A stretch of 51,637 nucleotides of DNA, taken from an uncultured Methanomethylovorans sp. (lineage in GTDB: Archaea > Halobacteriota > Methanosarcinia > Methanosarcinales > Methanosarcinaceae). A model generated the notes under the pieces. It worked only from the letters and a program-made list of their open reading frames with translations. It did not search any database and had not been told where the DNA came from. Made by a program: the position numbers and the translations under genes. Of this stretch, positions 7,738 through 16,002 are shown piece by piece. The stretch spans positions 1 through 51,637 of the forward strand of contig CALBTS010000414.1 in the NCBI GenBank assembly GCA_937968035.1, written 5' to 3'. The first letter of the stretch is position 1, and each line of letters begins with the position of its first letter.

Positions 7738-9015
7738 ATGGCGGACATAACCCTTGATATAGTTGAGCTTTTGCTTACCACCCATATATTTAACAAATAT
7801 TCAGAACTGGAAATAAGTGACCTTCCAAAAAATGTGAGGAAAAACTACTGGAACCGGGAAAAAAGAACAGTTCCCAGGCCACTATCCGTTTCTAATTCGG
7901 ATATCGAAAAACTCTTTGAGATAAAGGAACTCAAGGGAGAGATAAGGTCACTGCCTTTTATAGATGTAAATGAACGCGATTTTCGTATTCGCCTTACAGC
8001 GTTCGAGGTAGCTGCCGAATGGTTTGAAAAAAGGGAGGGGGCTCTTGAAAAGATAGCGCATAATCCCTGTCTGGCATATTACTATGAGAAAAAGAAGTTA
8101 GAAGGTGCAAATTATGCTGATGCCCGCAGCAAGATAAGACCTAAAGAAGTTGACAGGGAATGGATCGAGTCTCTGATAAATGCCATTGCTGCTGAGGAAG
8201 GGGGCGATGACATGCTTAAACTTGTCCACATAAAGGCCCCTGAAGATATTGTCCAGCCATTGAAGGACCTGGTGCTCACAAAAGAACAGGAATCTGAGGT
8301 CGAGAAGATCGTTAAGGCTATTCAATATAGGGATTATCTGAACAAGATTGGCCTGTACGACATCGGAAAGATCCTCATGGTGGGCCCACCGGGTACTGGC
8401 AAGACAAGTGTTGCAAGGGCAATGTCCGAACGTCTTGCAATACCTTTTGTTGAGGTAAAGCTCTCCATGATCACTGATCAGTATCTCGGAGAAACTGCAA
8501 AGAACATAGACAGAGTGTTCGCTCTTGCAAAAAGACTTAACCCCTGTATCCTTTTCATTGATGAATTTGATTTTGTTGCCAAGACAAGAACCTCTGATGA
8601 ACATGCAGCTTTGAAGAGAGCTGTCAATACCCTGCTCAAGGCCATTGATGACATAAGTCTCACAAGGGACGGAGTATTGCTCATGGCAGCTACGAACCAT
8701 CCACGGATGCTGGATTCTGCAGCCTGGAGAAGATTTGATGAGATCATGAACTTCCCGTTGCCGGATGAAGAAATGAGAATACGTATCCTCGATATAATCA
8801 CAAAACCCATCCCAGGTGAATATGATAACTCTGAGATAGCAGCTCTCACCGAAGGATACAGTGGATCCGATCTGAGGATGGTCATAAGGGAAAGTGTGCT
8901 CACCGCCCTTATAGAGGAAAGGACCGAGCTAACACAGCAGGATATGATCAATGCAGTTGATGCGTTCAATGAAAGGGCCGTTATGAAAACAGATGAATAT
9001 TCCGATCAGGTCTAA
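7738..9015 (+). CDS. AAA+ ATPase with own N-terminal domain, function unknown
   Basis: The protein has 425 residues. Residues 1-about 180 form an unrecognised helical domain (rich in charged residues, e.g. DLPKNVRKNYWNREKR). The AAA+ core follows: Walker A GPPGTGKTS (216-224), pore-like region MITDQYLGETAKNID, Walker B ILFIDEFD (271-278), sensor 1 AATNHP, Arg-finger region AAWRRFDEIMNFPLPD, and sensor 2/lid EGYSGSDLRMVIRESV. This is the spastin/katanin/proteasome-ATPase-like lineage of classic AAA proteins, and one-ring AAA proteins of this size are common in methanogens. It is followed 5 bp later by the metallo-hydrolase gene, so an operon is likely. The substrate is unknown. No protease or zinc-binding region is seen. 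Confidence 0.9.
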   Translation: MADITLDIVELLLTTHIFNKYSELEISDLPKNVRKNYWNREKRTVPRPLSVSNSDIEKLFEIKELKGEIRSLPFIDVNERDFRIRLTAFEVAAEWFEKREGALEKIAHNPCLAYYYEKKKLEGANYADARSKIRPKEVDREWIESLINAIAAEEGGDDMLKLVHIKAPEDIVQPLKDLVLTKEQESEVEKIVKAIQYRDYLNKIGLYDIGKILMVGPPGTGKTSVARAMSERLAIPFVEVKLSMITDQYLGETAKNIDRVFALAKRLNPCILFIDEFDFVAKTRTSDEHAALKRAVNTLLKAIDDISLTRDGVLLMAATNHPRMLDSAAWRRFDEIMNFPLPDEEMRIRILDIITKPIPGEYDNSEIAALTEGYSGSDLRMVIRESVLTALIEERTELTQQDMINAVDAFNERAVMKTDEYSDQV

Positions 9016-9020
9016 TACAC

Positions 9021-9761
9021 ATGAAGATCACTCTTCTGGGAACAGGTGATGCTCCAGGCACTCCTGTAATAGGATGCACATGTCCAACCTGTACTGATGC
9101 TCAAAACGGTGGGCGCAGCAAGAGAACAAGATTTTCTATCCTCGTAGAGTCGGAAAAAGGAAAGGTGCTTGTGGATACAGGTCCGGACCTACGTTCTCAG
9201 CTGCTTGGTAATGGTGTCCGGCATATTGATGGTGTGATATGGACACATACCCATTATGATCATTTTGCAGGTTTTGCTGAGTTCCACAGAGTACAGTACA
9301 ACGTGGATGTATATGGAATAAAAGAGACTCTGGATTACATATTGGAATATCTGCACTACATGCACCCCCGACGTCACGAAGTGAAAATGTACACTCCTTT
9401 TTTGCTAATAGGCCTGGAATTCACACTCTTCGAAGTGGTGCATCCGCCAGCTAAAAGACCTGTTGGGGTAATAATAAAAGAAGGTCAGAAAAAAGTGGTT
9501 ATCACAGGGGATACACAACGCAACATCTCTGCCAGGAGTCTTGAACTCATAGTGAACCCTGATATTCTCATCGCCGATGCAATAGTACCGCCAACTGTAG
9601 AAGTAAAAAAACATATGAATTCTGAAGAGGCACTAGACCTTGCCATAGAGATCAGAGCAAAAAAAGTGGTTTTTACTCATCTGAGCCACTATTTTGCACC
9701 ACATGAGATAGCCTCCAGAGAATTACCACTGGGATTCGATGGAATGGAAATAAACATATAA
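9021..9761 (+). CDS. Metallo-beta-lactamase fold hydrolase, PhnP-like phosphodiesterase
   Basis: The protein has 246 residues. The metal-binding signature HTHYDH (76-81) is followed by conserved GDT (about 163) and a C-terminal THLSHYF His, giving the di-metal site of this superfamily. The N-terminal GTPVIGCTCPTC segment, with Cys 19, 21 and 24, is the extra zinc site seen in PhnP-type cyclic phosphodiesterases. PhnP cleaves cyclic ribose phosphates, and archaeal relatives have unknown substrates. The gene begins 5 bp after the AAA+ ATPase stop, which suggests cotranscription. No phosphonate genes are nearby, so the PhnP name describes sequence type only. Confidence 0.85.
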   Translation: MKITLLGTGDAPGTPVIGCTCPTCTDAQNGGRSKRTRFSILVESEKGKVLVDTGPDLRSQLLGNGVRHIDGVIWTHTHYDHFAGFAEFHRVQYNVDVYGIKETLDYILEYLHYMHPRRHEVKMYTPFLLIGLEFTLFEVVHPPAKRPVGVIIKEGQKKVVITGDTQRNISARSLELIVNPDILIADAIVPPTVEVKKHMNSEEALDLAIEIRAKKVVFTHLSHYFAPHEIASRELPLGFDGMEINI

Positions 9762-9780
9762 TCATGCCCGGAACATTGAA

Positions 9781-10689
9781 CTATGTCTGTGGCTTTTTTC
9801 CCTTCGCTTCGGCTTCGATCTCTTCACGCAGTTTTCTTAATTTTCTTCTTTTTTTGAGATAATCTGTGATCACTATCAAAGCAAGAGAAGTCAATATCAC
9901 TCCGGCAACAAGTAGATGCCCGGGTGCCGAATCCTTGTAGAACTTCACTGCTATGAGCTTTATTGTATTGGGAGGTGTTTGGATCTCCGTTTTGAATAGG
10001 GTCTCGAACATGCCTACTACAGAACTTTTCTCTGTACCCATATTATACCATACCAGATTCATCCGCCCTTTTTCATCATAATATATGTCTTCAGGATCTG
10101 GTCTTGCCCTGCCTATCAATGAATTTCCTGTAGTATAGCCTTCGGGAAGTACTATACGAACTACTGATGGTGCCTTAGAAATGTGGAGGAAATTCTGACC
10201 GGTGGGCACAGCCATTGTATATGCCACATAACCTCTTATGGGTTCACTGAAGTTGAGGTAGATATGTTTTTGTCCCTTTATCACTTTTTCAGAGATAGTA
10301 TAGTTTAAAGATGATACTTTTTGCTCTGTTGAATAGTTCTGAAAAATATCTATAGAGGAACTGGTATTATTAGCATAATCAGCTATGACCACTATGTTTG
10401 ACAGTATTTCATCATCCGTTCTTGTAATGTCCTCCAGAGGCATGATATCCAATAATGACTCATTATCGATCATGTTTACAACTTTTGCACTGGAATTCGT
10501 AGACAGATAAAAAGTGCTTGTCCTTGCAAAACTGCCATTGAGCTGGCTTCCATTGAGAAACACGTCAAACTCATACATCGAGGAATCAGGTGACTCAGAT
10601 ACTTTCTCCAAAGGCACCAATTCGTCTATGCACCCTGATAGGGGAACTACTGCCAGGAAGCAGGCAATGAGCAGGATAAATCTATTCAT
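9781..10689 (-). CDS. Predicted membrane lipoprotein with C-terminal transmembrane helix, unknown function
   Basis: The protein has 302 residues. The N-terminus MNRFILLIACFLAVVPLSGC is a signal peptide with a lipobox ending at Cys20. The long outer domain is rich in Ser, Thr and Asn, with several N-glycosylation sequons (e.g. NGSF, NNTS). A hydrophobic helix HLLVAGVILTSLALIVI (about 262-278) is followed by a very basic tail KKRRKLRKLREE. It would therefore be held at both ends, with its middle outside the cell. It resembles archaeal DUF5803-like proteins in layout, but that assignment is from memory. It lies 20 bp beyond the hydrolase gene and faces it. Confidence 0.7.
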   Translation of the reverse strand: MNRFILLIACFLAVVPLSGCIDELVPLEKVSESPDSSMYEFDVFLNGSQLNGSFARTSTFYLSTNSSAKVVNMIDNESLLDIMPLEDITRTDDEILSNIVVIADYANNTSSSIDIFQNYSTEQKVSSLNYTISEKVIKGQKHIYLNFSEPIRGYVAYTMAVPTGQNFLHISKAPSVVRIVLPEGYTTGNSLIGRARPDPEDIYYDEKGRMNLVWYNMGTEKSSVVGMFETLFKTEIQTPPNTIKLIAVKFYKDSAPGHLLVAGVILTSLALIVITDYLKKRRKLRKLREEIEAEAKGKKPQT

Positions 10690-10740
10690 CGTATACCAAA
10701 TATCATATTATTAATTCAATATATCGCTTTCAACAATTTG

Positions 10741-11532
10741 TCATACGATCAGTTTTTTCTTCATGAGATTCATGGACAATACAAAAAAAAGCAACGATGC
10801 CATGAATATCCATAACAGGCTTGATAGCAGGGATAATTCTAAAGAACCATAAGCAATGGACCGTATGACCCTTACGATATGGGTGAGTGGTAAGAAGGCA
10901 AAGGCAAAGTATTGTATGGGTTCCGGCAGCACTTCCAGAGGAAAAAATGTTCCGCTGAACAGGAACATTGGAGTAATGAACAACAGGGCCGGATATTCAA
11001 GAACCATAATGTTTGGTGTCAATGCTGTAAAACACATCCCTATACAGGCAAAGAGCAATCCTGCCAAAAAAGCAAAAGGAATAATTAGCAGAGCATACTT
11101 CAGATCAATCAACCCAAAGGCTGCTATTACAGGTACCATTACCAAGGCATTGATAGTACTACGTGTGGCTCCCCAGAACAATTCTCCAGCGATCACATCC
11201 TCAATAATGAGAGGAGTAGCTATAATGGCATCGAATGTCTTTTGGTAATACATTCTTACATAAGAACTATAGGTACATTCAAAGAAAGAAGCGTACATCA
11301 CAGACACTGCTATAAGGGCGGGAGCTATAAATTGTGCATAGGACACGCCACCGATGTCATCCACGAATGTTCCTAGCCCGAATCCCATTGCCACCAGGTA
11401 TAGTATGGGTTCAAGGAAAGGTGGCAGGAAATTAAGTTTAATGTTCTTCATGAAAACATCCTTGTTCCTTAGCCAGACCTTTAAGAGCCTTCTGTCAAGT
11501 TCCGGAATCTGGAAGTATTGCAAGTAGGACAT
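10741..11532 (-). CDS. ABC-2 type exporter permease
   Basis: The protein has 263 residues with six predicted transmembrane segments. A soluble N-terminus (ELDRRLLKVWLRNKDVFMKNI) leads into PFLEPILYLVAMGFGLG, followed by further helices (LLIIPFAFLAGLLFACIGMCF, PALLFITPMFLFSGTFFPLEVLP, LLSSLLWIFMASLLFFVLSM). The FLFSGTFFPLEVLPEPIQ stretch is the conserved ABC-2 permease motif found in NodJ/DrrB-type drug or polysaccharide exporters. It lies immediately downstream of the ATPase gene (2 bp apart) and clearly works with it. The substrate is not readable. Confidence 0.9.
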   Translation of the reverse strand: MSYLQYFQIPELDRRLLKVWLRNKDVFMKNIKLNFLPPFLEPILYLVAMGFGLGTFVDDIGGVSYAQFIAPALIAVSVMYASFFECTYSSYVRMYYQKTFDAIIATPLIIEDVIAGELFWGATRSTINALVMVPVIAAFGLIDLKYALLIIPFAFLAGLLFACIGMCFTALTPNIMVLEYPALLFITPMFLFSGTFFPLEVLPEPIQYFAFAFLPLTHIVRVIRSIAYGSLELSLLSSLLWIFMASLLFFVLSMNLMKKKLIV

Positions 11533-11534
11533 AG

Positions 11535-12452
11535 TTACTCCCTCAGTTTTCTGCCTGTGAGTTTAAGGAACACGTCTTCAAGAGTGGCTTTTCTGGTGGT
11601 TATTTTATCCAGAGAGCACTCCATGCTGAGCTGGTCCGCAATATGCATTGGGTCATTCGTATATATCACTATGATATCTCCCATTATCTCGTAGCTGGAC
11701 CCACTTTTTTGTAGGCATTCCACAATTTGAGGGTGGTTATCAACTTCCACCACACCAGTGCCAATGTGATCCTTTATTATCTGCACAGGCTCACCCTCTA
11801 CGACTATTTTTCCATAATCCATTACTACAAGCCTGTCGCATAATTTTTCCGCTTCATCCAGATAATGCGTTGTAAGTACAATGGTGACACCTCTTTTTTT
11901 AAGAGACCGCAATTTATCCCATATAAGATGCCTGGCTTGGGGATCAAGGCCTACAGTAGGTTCATCAAGCACTATCAGCCGAGGATTGTTCAAGAGGGCC
12001 CTTGCAAGCACAAGACGGCGCTTCATACCCCCTGAGAGGGATTCTGACATGAAGTGCTTTTTGTCCTGAAGCTGCATAAAATCAAGAAGTTCTTCTATGC
12101 GTTTATCTGCTTCTTTCGGAGGAATGTCAAAATATCGGGAATAGTTCCTGAGATTCTCGTACATAGTAAAATCGGGGTCCAGGTTGTTCTCCTGAGGAAC
12201 GACACCCATGTCTTTTTTAATTTCACGTGGATGCTCAGATACATCCATCCCAAAGACCTCAAGTTTACCAGATGTTTTAGGTGAAACGCACTGAACCATT
12301 TTCATGGTGGTGGTCTTTCCTGCACCGTTGGGACCAAGGAAGCCGAACATTTCCCCTTCTTCCACATAAAAACTTACGCCATCAACTACCGTGAGTTCAC
12401 CGTATCTTTTGACAAGACCCTCTGCTTTGATAATACGATTTATGGTCACCAC
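11535..12452 (-). CDS. ABC-2 exporter ATP-binding protein (DrrA/NodI-like)
   Basis: The protein has 305 residues. Walker A GPNGAGKTT (about 39-47), signature LSGGMKRRL (about 139), Walker B LIVLDEPTVGLD and switch His in TTHYLDEAE are all intact. The C-terminal 80 residues after the nucleotide-binding domain follow the DrrA pattern, ending in TLEDVFLKLTGRKLRE. The first codon is GTG at 12452, with a second GTG at 12449, and no good ATG is in frame. It forms an operon with the permease 2 bp downstream. Together they would export a small molecule or lipid-linked compound, substrate unknown. Confidence 0.92.
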   Translation of the reverse strand: MVTINRIIKAEGLVKRYGELTVVDGVSFYVEEGEMFGFLGPNGAGKTTTMKMVQCVSPKTSGKLEVFGMDVSEHPREIKKDMGVVPQENNLDPDFTMYENLRNYSRYFDIPPKEADKRIEELLDFMQLQDKKHFMSESLSGGMKRRLVLARALLNNPRLIVLDEPTVGLDPQARHLIWDKLRSLKKRGVTIVLTTHYLDEAEKLCDRLVVMDYGKIVVEGEPVQIIKDHIGTGVVEVDNHPQIVECLQKSGSSYEIMGDIIVIYTNDPMHIADQLSMECSLDKITTRKATLEDVFLKLTGRKLRE

Positions 12453-12553
12453 ATTGATATAAGGTAAGAAATGGGTTCTTATGCTTTTCGATGGGATGAT
12501 CTATCACGCAAACTTTATGTCAGAAGCTTTCCTCTTTATCATAGGGAGATTAT

Positions 12554-12961
12554 ATGGCACAGCTACAGAACATAATACGGACAGCACAAGAAAAAAGGTC
12601 TTTTCAGAGCCTGCTTAAAGCCGCAGAGGTACTGGGACTGATAGACAAATACAGCAATACAGGCCCATTTACTGTGTTCGCACCAGTGGAATCGGCTTTT
12701 GAGGTGATACCTGAAGAGGTCATAGAGGAAGCCTTTGCTGACATTCCATACTTGACGGGGATCATAAATTATCATATCGTTGAAGGCAAATACATGTTGA
12801 AGGATCTCCAGAACATTGATTCCCTCAGGACCATAGGCGGTAAAGAACTGAGAATTAAACACAATGGTGGCATTGTGGTGGATACCGCCAACATAACAGA
12901 GCCGGATATTGAATGCAGCAATGGAGTCATCCATGCTATAAGTGAGATCCTGGTTCCATGA
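12554..12961 (+). CDS. Fasciclin (FAS1) domain protein, cytoplasmic form
   Basis: The protein has 135 residues, a single FAS1 domain with both hallmark boxes: GPFTVFAPVESAFEVIP (H1 region, about 37-53) and LTGIINYHIVEGKYM (H2 region). It ends with NGVIHAISEILVP. No signal peptide or membrane anchor is visible, so unlike most FAS1 adhesion proteins it may be intracellular or leave the cell by another route. The start is supported by GGGAGATTAT directly before the ATG. FAS1 proteins of this single-domain size are common in methanogens and halophiles, with unknown role. It faces the ArsR-like gene with 6 bp between ends. Confidence 0.88.
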   Translation: MAQLQNIIRTAQEKRSFQSLLKAAEVLGLIDKYSNTGPFTVFAPVESAFEVIPEEVIEEAFADIPYLTGIINYHIVEGKYMLKDLQNIDSLRTIGGKELRIKHNGGIVVDTANITEPDIECSNGVIHAISEILVP

Positions 12962-12967
12962 AGCCGA

Positions 12968-13261
12968 TCAACTGAATATGTTCTTCAGGTCTTCTGTGCA
13001 AAGTTTCACATCGAATTCCTTCAGCCTGAAGAATTTTTTTGCACGCAGATCATTTTCTTCAAGTCGCAGGTCGCTTTCCACAAAACCTGCCTTTTCAAGG
13101 CGTTTGAGATGAAGGTCCACTACCTGTCTTGAGAGGTTCAGATCTTTGGCAAGCTCATAGATATATCTCTCCTTTTCGGAAAGCATGTACAATAATTGTA
13201 TTCTTACCGGATGGGCGAGAGCCTCGCCGATGTGTACTATTTGTTCAAGCGATCGGGTCAT
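12968..13261 (-). CDS. ArsR-like winged helix-turn-helix transcription regulator
   Basis: The protein has 97 residues. The fold reads VHIGEALAHPVRIQLLYML, ERYIYELAKDLNLSRQVVDLHLKRLEKAGFV, the standard ArsR HTH with recognition helix SRQVVDLHLKRL, followed by the wing (ESDLRLEENDLRAKKFFRL). No metal-binding Cys pair is seen in the helix positions used by ArsR/SmtB, so it probably senses something other than thiophilic metals. TTACTCTA occurs 31-38 bases before its ATG and again before the next gene upstream (13335-13550), suggesting auto- and co-regulation. Confidence 0.85.
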   Translation of the reverse strand: MTRSLEQIVHIGEALAHPVRIQLLYMLSEKERYIYELAKDLNLSRQVVDLHLKRLEKAGFVESDLRLEENDLRAKKFFRLKEFDVKLCTEDLKNIFS

Positions 13262-13291
13262 CTGCAGACCATCTCTAAGCCAGGAATTATG

Positions 13292-13299
13292 TTACTCTA
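13292..13299. promoter_or_regulatory. Element TTACTCTA before the ArsR-like gene, shared with the next gene
   Basis: TTACTCTA on the plus strand (TAGAGTAA on the minus) occurs here and at 13589-13596, both within about 30-46 bases of a minus-strand start. In this copy TACT and AGTA form a small inverted repeat around it. A role as ArsR operator is inferred only from position. Confidence 0.3.
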
Positions 13300-13334
13300 A
13301 TAGTAGAAGAATATACCTTAGTGCATTCTAAAAA

Positions 13335-13550
13335 TTAGATCTCGTTCAGTTTGTTCCTTATTTCTTCCACGGCTTTTTTGATCTCTTCCACATCCTTTTC
13401 CACTTTCACCAGCCTCTCATTGTTACCTGAGCCTGCAAAATTGGACTTGCTGAGCAGCATGACCACAACTCCTACAATGAGAAGTATGACCAATATCTGG
13501 ATAAGGAAACCAAAGAGGCCGCCATACATACTACCATAATATCCCATCAT
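13335..13550 (-). CDS. Small membrane protein with C-terminal coiled coil
   Basis: From the ATG at 13550 the protein has about 71 residues. A longer reading from 13601 exists, but GGGGAGAA lies about 10 bases before the inner ATG, so I take that one. The N-terminus is Gly/Tyr/Met-rich (MMGYYGSMYGG), followed by one long hydrophobic helix (LFGFLIQILVILLIVGVVVMLL) and a heptad-like helix VEKDVEEIKKAVEEIRNKLNEI. The layout suggests a membrane-anchored oligomer facing the cytoplasm. Its neighbours are an ArsR-like regulator downstream and a secreted PepSY-like protein upstream, with which it shares Gly-Met-Tyr-rich segments. The function is not known. Confidence 0.75.
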   Translation of the reverse strand: MMGYYGSMYGGLFGFLIQILVILLIVGVVVMLLSKSNFAGSGNNERLVKVEKDVEEIKKAVEEIRNKLNEI

Positions 13551-13588
13551 ACCTGTCAGTTCTCCCCATAAATATGTCCTTAAATAAA

Positions 13589-13596
13589 TTACTCTA
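13589..13596. promoter_or_regulatory. Second copy of TTACTCTA, before the small membrane protein gene
   Basis: It is identical to 13292-13299 and sits 39-46 bases before the ATG at 13550, in the expected TATA/BRE zone. A regulator binding at both sites could link this gene to the ArsR-like gene. Confidence 0.3.
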
Positions 13597-13665
13597 TTCA
13601 ATAATACAGATGACTTTCTTCGGATTTAAAGAGCACTTCATACTGTTCAAAAAGCGAATATGGGT

Positions 13666-14109
13666 TTAATATCTCCACATACCCATCATGCCATAGCCCC
13701 TGCCCATTCTCTGCCTGTATTGGCCGGGAGCATACTGTGAGGCGAAAAAGTCTGGAATAACTTCACCTGTATATGCATCGATACGTCCTTGCCTGGCAGT
13801 GTCATCTACAGTATAATAGACTACCCACCATCTGCCCATCTGGTAAATGTCATTTTCTGTTACATCGGCTGAGATCTGCTCTTTGGCTATCACAAGAGCT
13901 TCTTCTGCGGTCTTTACTGTAAGTTCCTGACCTGCGTACGCAGCGCAGTAACCCGGACCATATCCATTGCCTCCTGTGCCCCAGTTGCAAAAAGCTCCAG
14001 CATAACCTGAAGCACGCTGCACAAGAGGAGTCTCAGCGCTTACCATGGCAGTTGCAGCCAACCCTGTAAGGAGCGCTATTGCAAGTATTGCTATTGTTTT
14101 GCGTCTCAT
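13666..14109 (-). CDS. Secreted PepSY-like small protein
   Basis: The protein has 147 residues. MRRKTIAILAIALLTGLAATAMVSAE is a clear signal peptide with cleavage near Ser-Ala-Glu. The mature part has a Gly/Tyr/Cys-rich stretch. A PepSY-type unit follows (TVKTAEEALVIAKEQ, WWVVYYTVDDTARQGRIDAYTGEV): a helix, then a strand-turn-strand reading as an inhibitor-like fold. The tail is Gly-Met-Arg-Tyr rich (MGRGYGMMGMWRY). Such proteins act outside the cell, and the Met/Cys content could bind metal, but this is only a guess. A 9-bp-arm palindrome covers its promoter. Confidence 0.75.
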   Translation of the reverse strand: MRRKTIAILAIALLTGLAATAMVSAETPLVQRASGYAGAFCNWGTGGNGYGPGYCAAYAGQELTVKTAEEALVIAKEQISADVTENDIYQMGRWWVVYYTVDDTARQGRIDAYTGEVIPDFFASQYAPGQYRQRMGRGYGMMGMWRY

Positions 14110-14136
14110 ATTGGTACCTCTTTAAGTCAATTAAGA

Positions 14137-14162
14137 TATATGTAGCGGTTATACTACATATA
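14137..14162. promoter_or_regulatory. Perfect 9-bp inverted repeat over the promoter of the PepSY-like gene
   Basis: TATATGTAG (14137-14145) and CTACATATA (14154-14162) are exact reverse complements with an 8-base spacer, 28-53 bases upstream of the minus-strand ATG. This overlaps the position of the TATA/BRE, so a bound dimer would block transcription. Confidence 0.5.
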
Positions 14163-14473
14163 GTGTTTTTCTATGATATATACTTGTTGACAGGATTCAC
14201 ACTTGCGCATTGAAGCGCCACAAAAAGGCAGTAGATAGTGCATTATAATAAAAAAGTACTAATTTGCAATTCTCTTGGAAACGGAGGGTTTCTATATAGC
14301 CCTTTTTTCACATGCATAAGTTCTCTTTTTTATTTCAATAGAGTTATATTTCTTAAAACTGTCTATTTAATAGAATGCCGCTGGAACGTATTGAAGAAAA
14401 CTTTGAAGAACCACCATAGCAATATATAAGTAAATAACTTCACCCAAAACTTAATACAAAGTAAAGATTCAAT
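14163..14473. other. AT-rich intergenic stretch entering the accessory island
   Basis: No convincing gene is present. A short reading of 14 codons (MPLERIEENFEEPP, about 14374-14418) is too short to call. AATATATAAG at about 14419-14428 is a good TATA box about 50 bases before the nuclease gene. The marked drop in GC relative to the genes on the left suggests a transferred segment starting here. Confidence 0.5.
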
Positions 14474-15367
14474 ATGACATTCTCTGAAATAAACAATAAG
14501 TTGACAAACATAAATTCAGAAGACCTTCTTACATCAGACATATTTGGATGTTGTTCTTTTTTGAACTTTGATGAGTTATTAAAATATATTTTAAAGGAAT
14601 CAATGCATTTTGATTCTAATGACCAATTAGATACTTCTGAACCTGTCGTTTCAGAGGAATACATTTTCTGGCCTAGGATTAAAACAGGAAAAACGCACAC
14701 TGAACCAGATGTTTTGATTATACTTCAGCATCCAGAGAATAAATGTAGTTTAATCCTGATTGAAGCAAAATATAGCTCTGGAAAGTCCTCAGAAGCAAAC
14801 TACGATACAGATGAGATTACAGATCAATTAGCAAAAGAACTGAGGATAATAGAAGAACAAGAATTATACACACAATTTGGTTTCTTGGAGGGGAAGCAAA
14901 TTGTTTCAAAGGCTCTTATTTATGTCACAGCTGATGATACTATACCAAGAAGTTCACTTTATGATTCTGCTAATGAGTTTATTGAGAAACACAGGACAAA
15001 TATAAATTATAAAGAACCGGCAAAACTCCCTTTATACTGGCTACCTTGGTGGAAGATTGAGCACATTGCAACTAACACCAATATTTTTGATTTTGAAGAT
15101 AAAACAAAAAATAGGATAATAGCACATATAAAAGACGTCTTGCAAGCCAAGAAACTTTCAAGGTTCAGTGGATTTAATAAGATGGACTTTGATTCCTCTA
15201 AATATTCATATATATCCGAGATTGAAGATTACAGTCATCTAAGATATGGTTTTTCGGTTATCATTTCACAAATAACTTATAATTATATTGAAGATAAAGG
15301 CATTAAAGAATACAATTTTAGTAGGATGCTCCCAAAAATCAGCTACAATTACCATATGAGGAGGTAA
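14474..15367 (+). CDS. PD-(D/E)XK nuclease-superfamily protein, putative defence component
   Basis: The protein has 297 residues. The catalytic core is visible: EPDVLIIL (Asp79), then LILIEAKYSSGKSS with Glu97-Ala-Lys99, and Gln118 in the following helix (DEITDQLAKEL). The order D-x17-E-x-K-...-Q fits the restriction-endonuclease-like fold. The N-terminal 65 residues are helical. The C-terminal half (LPLYWLPWWKIEHI and onward) has no recognised domain. The coding sequence is clearly more AT-rich than the flanking housekeeping genes. It forms a tight pair with the next gene, whose Shine-Dalgarno (AGGAGG) is made by its own last two Arg codons. A nuclease role and a link to defence are inferred from fold and context only. 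Confidence 0.65.
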   Translation: MTFSEINNKLTNINSEDLLTSDIFGCCSFLNFDELLKYILKESMHFDSNDQLDTSEPVVSEEYIFWPRIKTGKTHTEPDVLIILQHPENKCSLILIEAKYSSGKSSEANYDTDEITDQLAKELRIIEEQELYTQFGFLEGKQIVSKALIYVTADDTIPRSSLYDSANEFIEKHRTNINYKEPAKLPLYWLPWWKIEHIATNTNIFDFEDKTKNRIIAHIKDVLQAKKLSRFSGFNKMDFDSSKYSYISEIEDYSHLRYGFSVIISQITYNYIEDKGIKEYNFSRMLPKISYNYHMRR

Positions 15368-15369
15368 AC

Positions 15370-15972
15370 ATGGAAAGCACAGATTTTAACCAGCAACTAA
15401 ACCAATCTTTTGAAAATATGAATGGATTTTTTTCTGAAATTGCCTCTTTGTTAAGAGATTGCGATCGTTTGATGGGAGAAAGTAGATACACTACATTTAA
15501 TGGAAATACAGCAGTATATGAACAAAGTAGGTCTTTACTGAATCCAGAATCATGGATACCCTCATATTTCTGCAGAGCTTATGCTCTTGAACAAGAAATT
15601 GAAGGTACAGAGCCTGATCAAATTTTATTTATAAGTCTCTTTTTACGGTACAGTGGCGGTTGCAAAGATATTAAAATGCAGGAAAATGTTCCTCTTATCG
15701 TTGCAGGAATAATTGTACCACATAATCCAAAGTCATTTAGATTTGAAGGATGGCTCTCAAAAAAATGGTTCTGGATAGATAAGCCAGAAGAAAAGAACAT
15801 GCTGAATGATGATATTTCTACAATGAGAGATTTCTCCGATATTCCCAATGGGCATTACAACAACTCTAAATCAATCATTACATTTGCATTTCCATTAGAA
15901 AAAGTTAAAAGCACAATAGAATTGAAAGAAAACATAATTGACAAACTAATTAACTGTACGGAAAATTTATAA
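15370..15972 (+). CDS. Uncharacterised protein, partner of the PD-(D/E)XK protein
   Basis: The protein has 200 residues. I do not recognise the family. It has a helical N-terminus (QLNQSFENMNGFFSEIASLLRDCDRLMG), then an aromatic-rich alpha/beta section (WIPSYFCRAYALEQEIEG, ILFISLFLRYSGGC, FRFEGWLSKKWFWIDKP), and a C-terminal helix (IELKENIIDKLINC). It is soluble, with no signal or membrane segment. The start is fixed by AGGAGGTAAAC directly before the ATG, two bases after the upstream stop, so it is translationally linked to the nuclease-like gene. It could be an immunity protein, a sensor or a structural subunit. The low GC matches its partner and suggests joint transfer. Confidence 0.7.
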   Translation: MESTDFNQQLNQSFENMNGFFSEIASLLRDCDRLMGESRYTTFNGNTAVYEQSRSLLNPESWIPSYFCRAYALEQEIEGTEPDQILFISLFLRYSGGCKDIKMQENVPLIVAGIIVPHNPKSFRFEGWLSKKWFWIDKPEEKNMLNDDISTMRDFSDIPNGHYNNSKSIITFAFPLEKVKSTIELKENIIDKLINCTENL

Positions 15973-16002
15973 GGTATTCCTGTATGAAATACAAACATTT
16001 GT

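Noticed and set aside
14238..14429. 63-codon frame in the AT-rich gap before the nuclease-like gene
   Set aside because: No ribosome site, no family features, Phe/Leu-rich composition as expected from AT-rich DNA.
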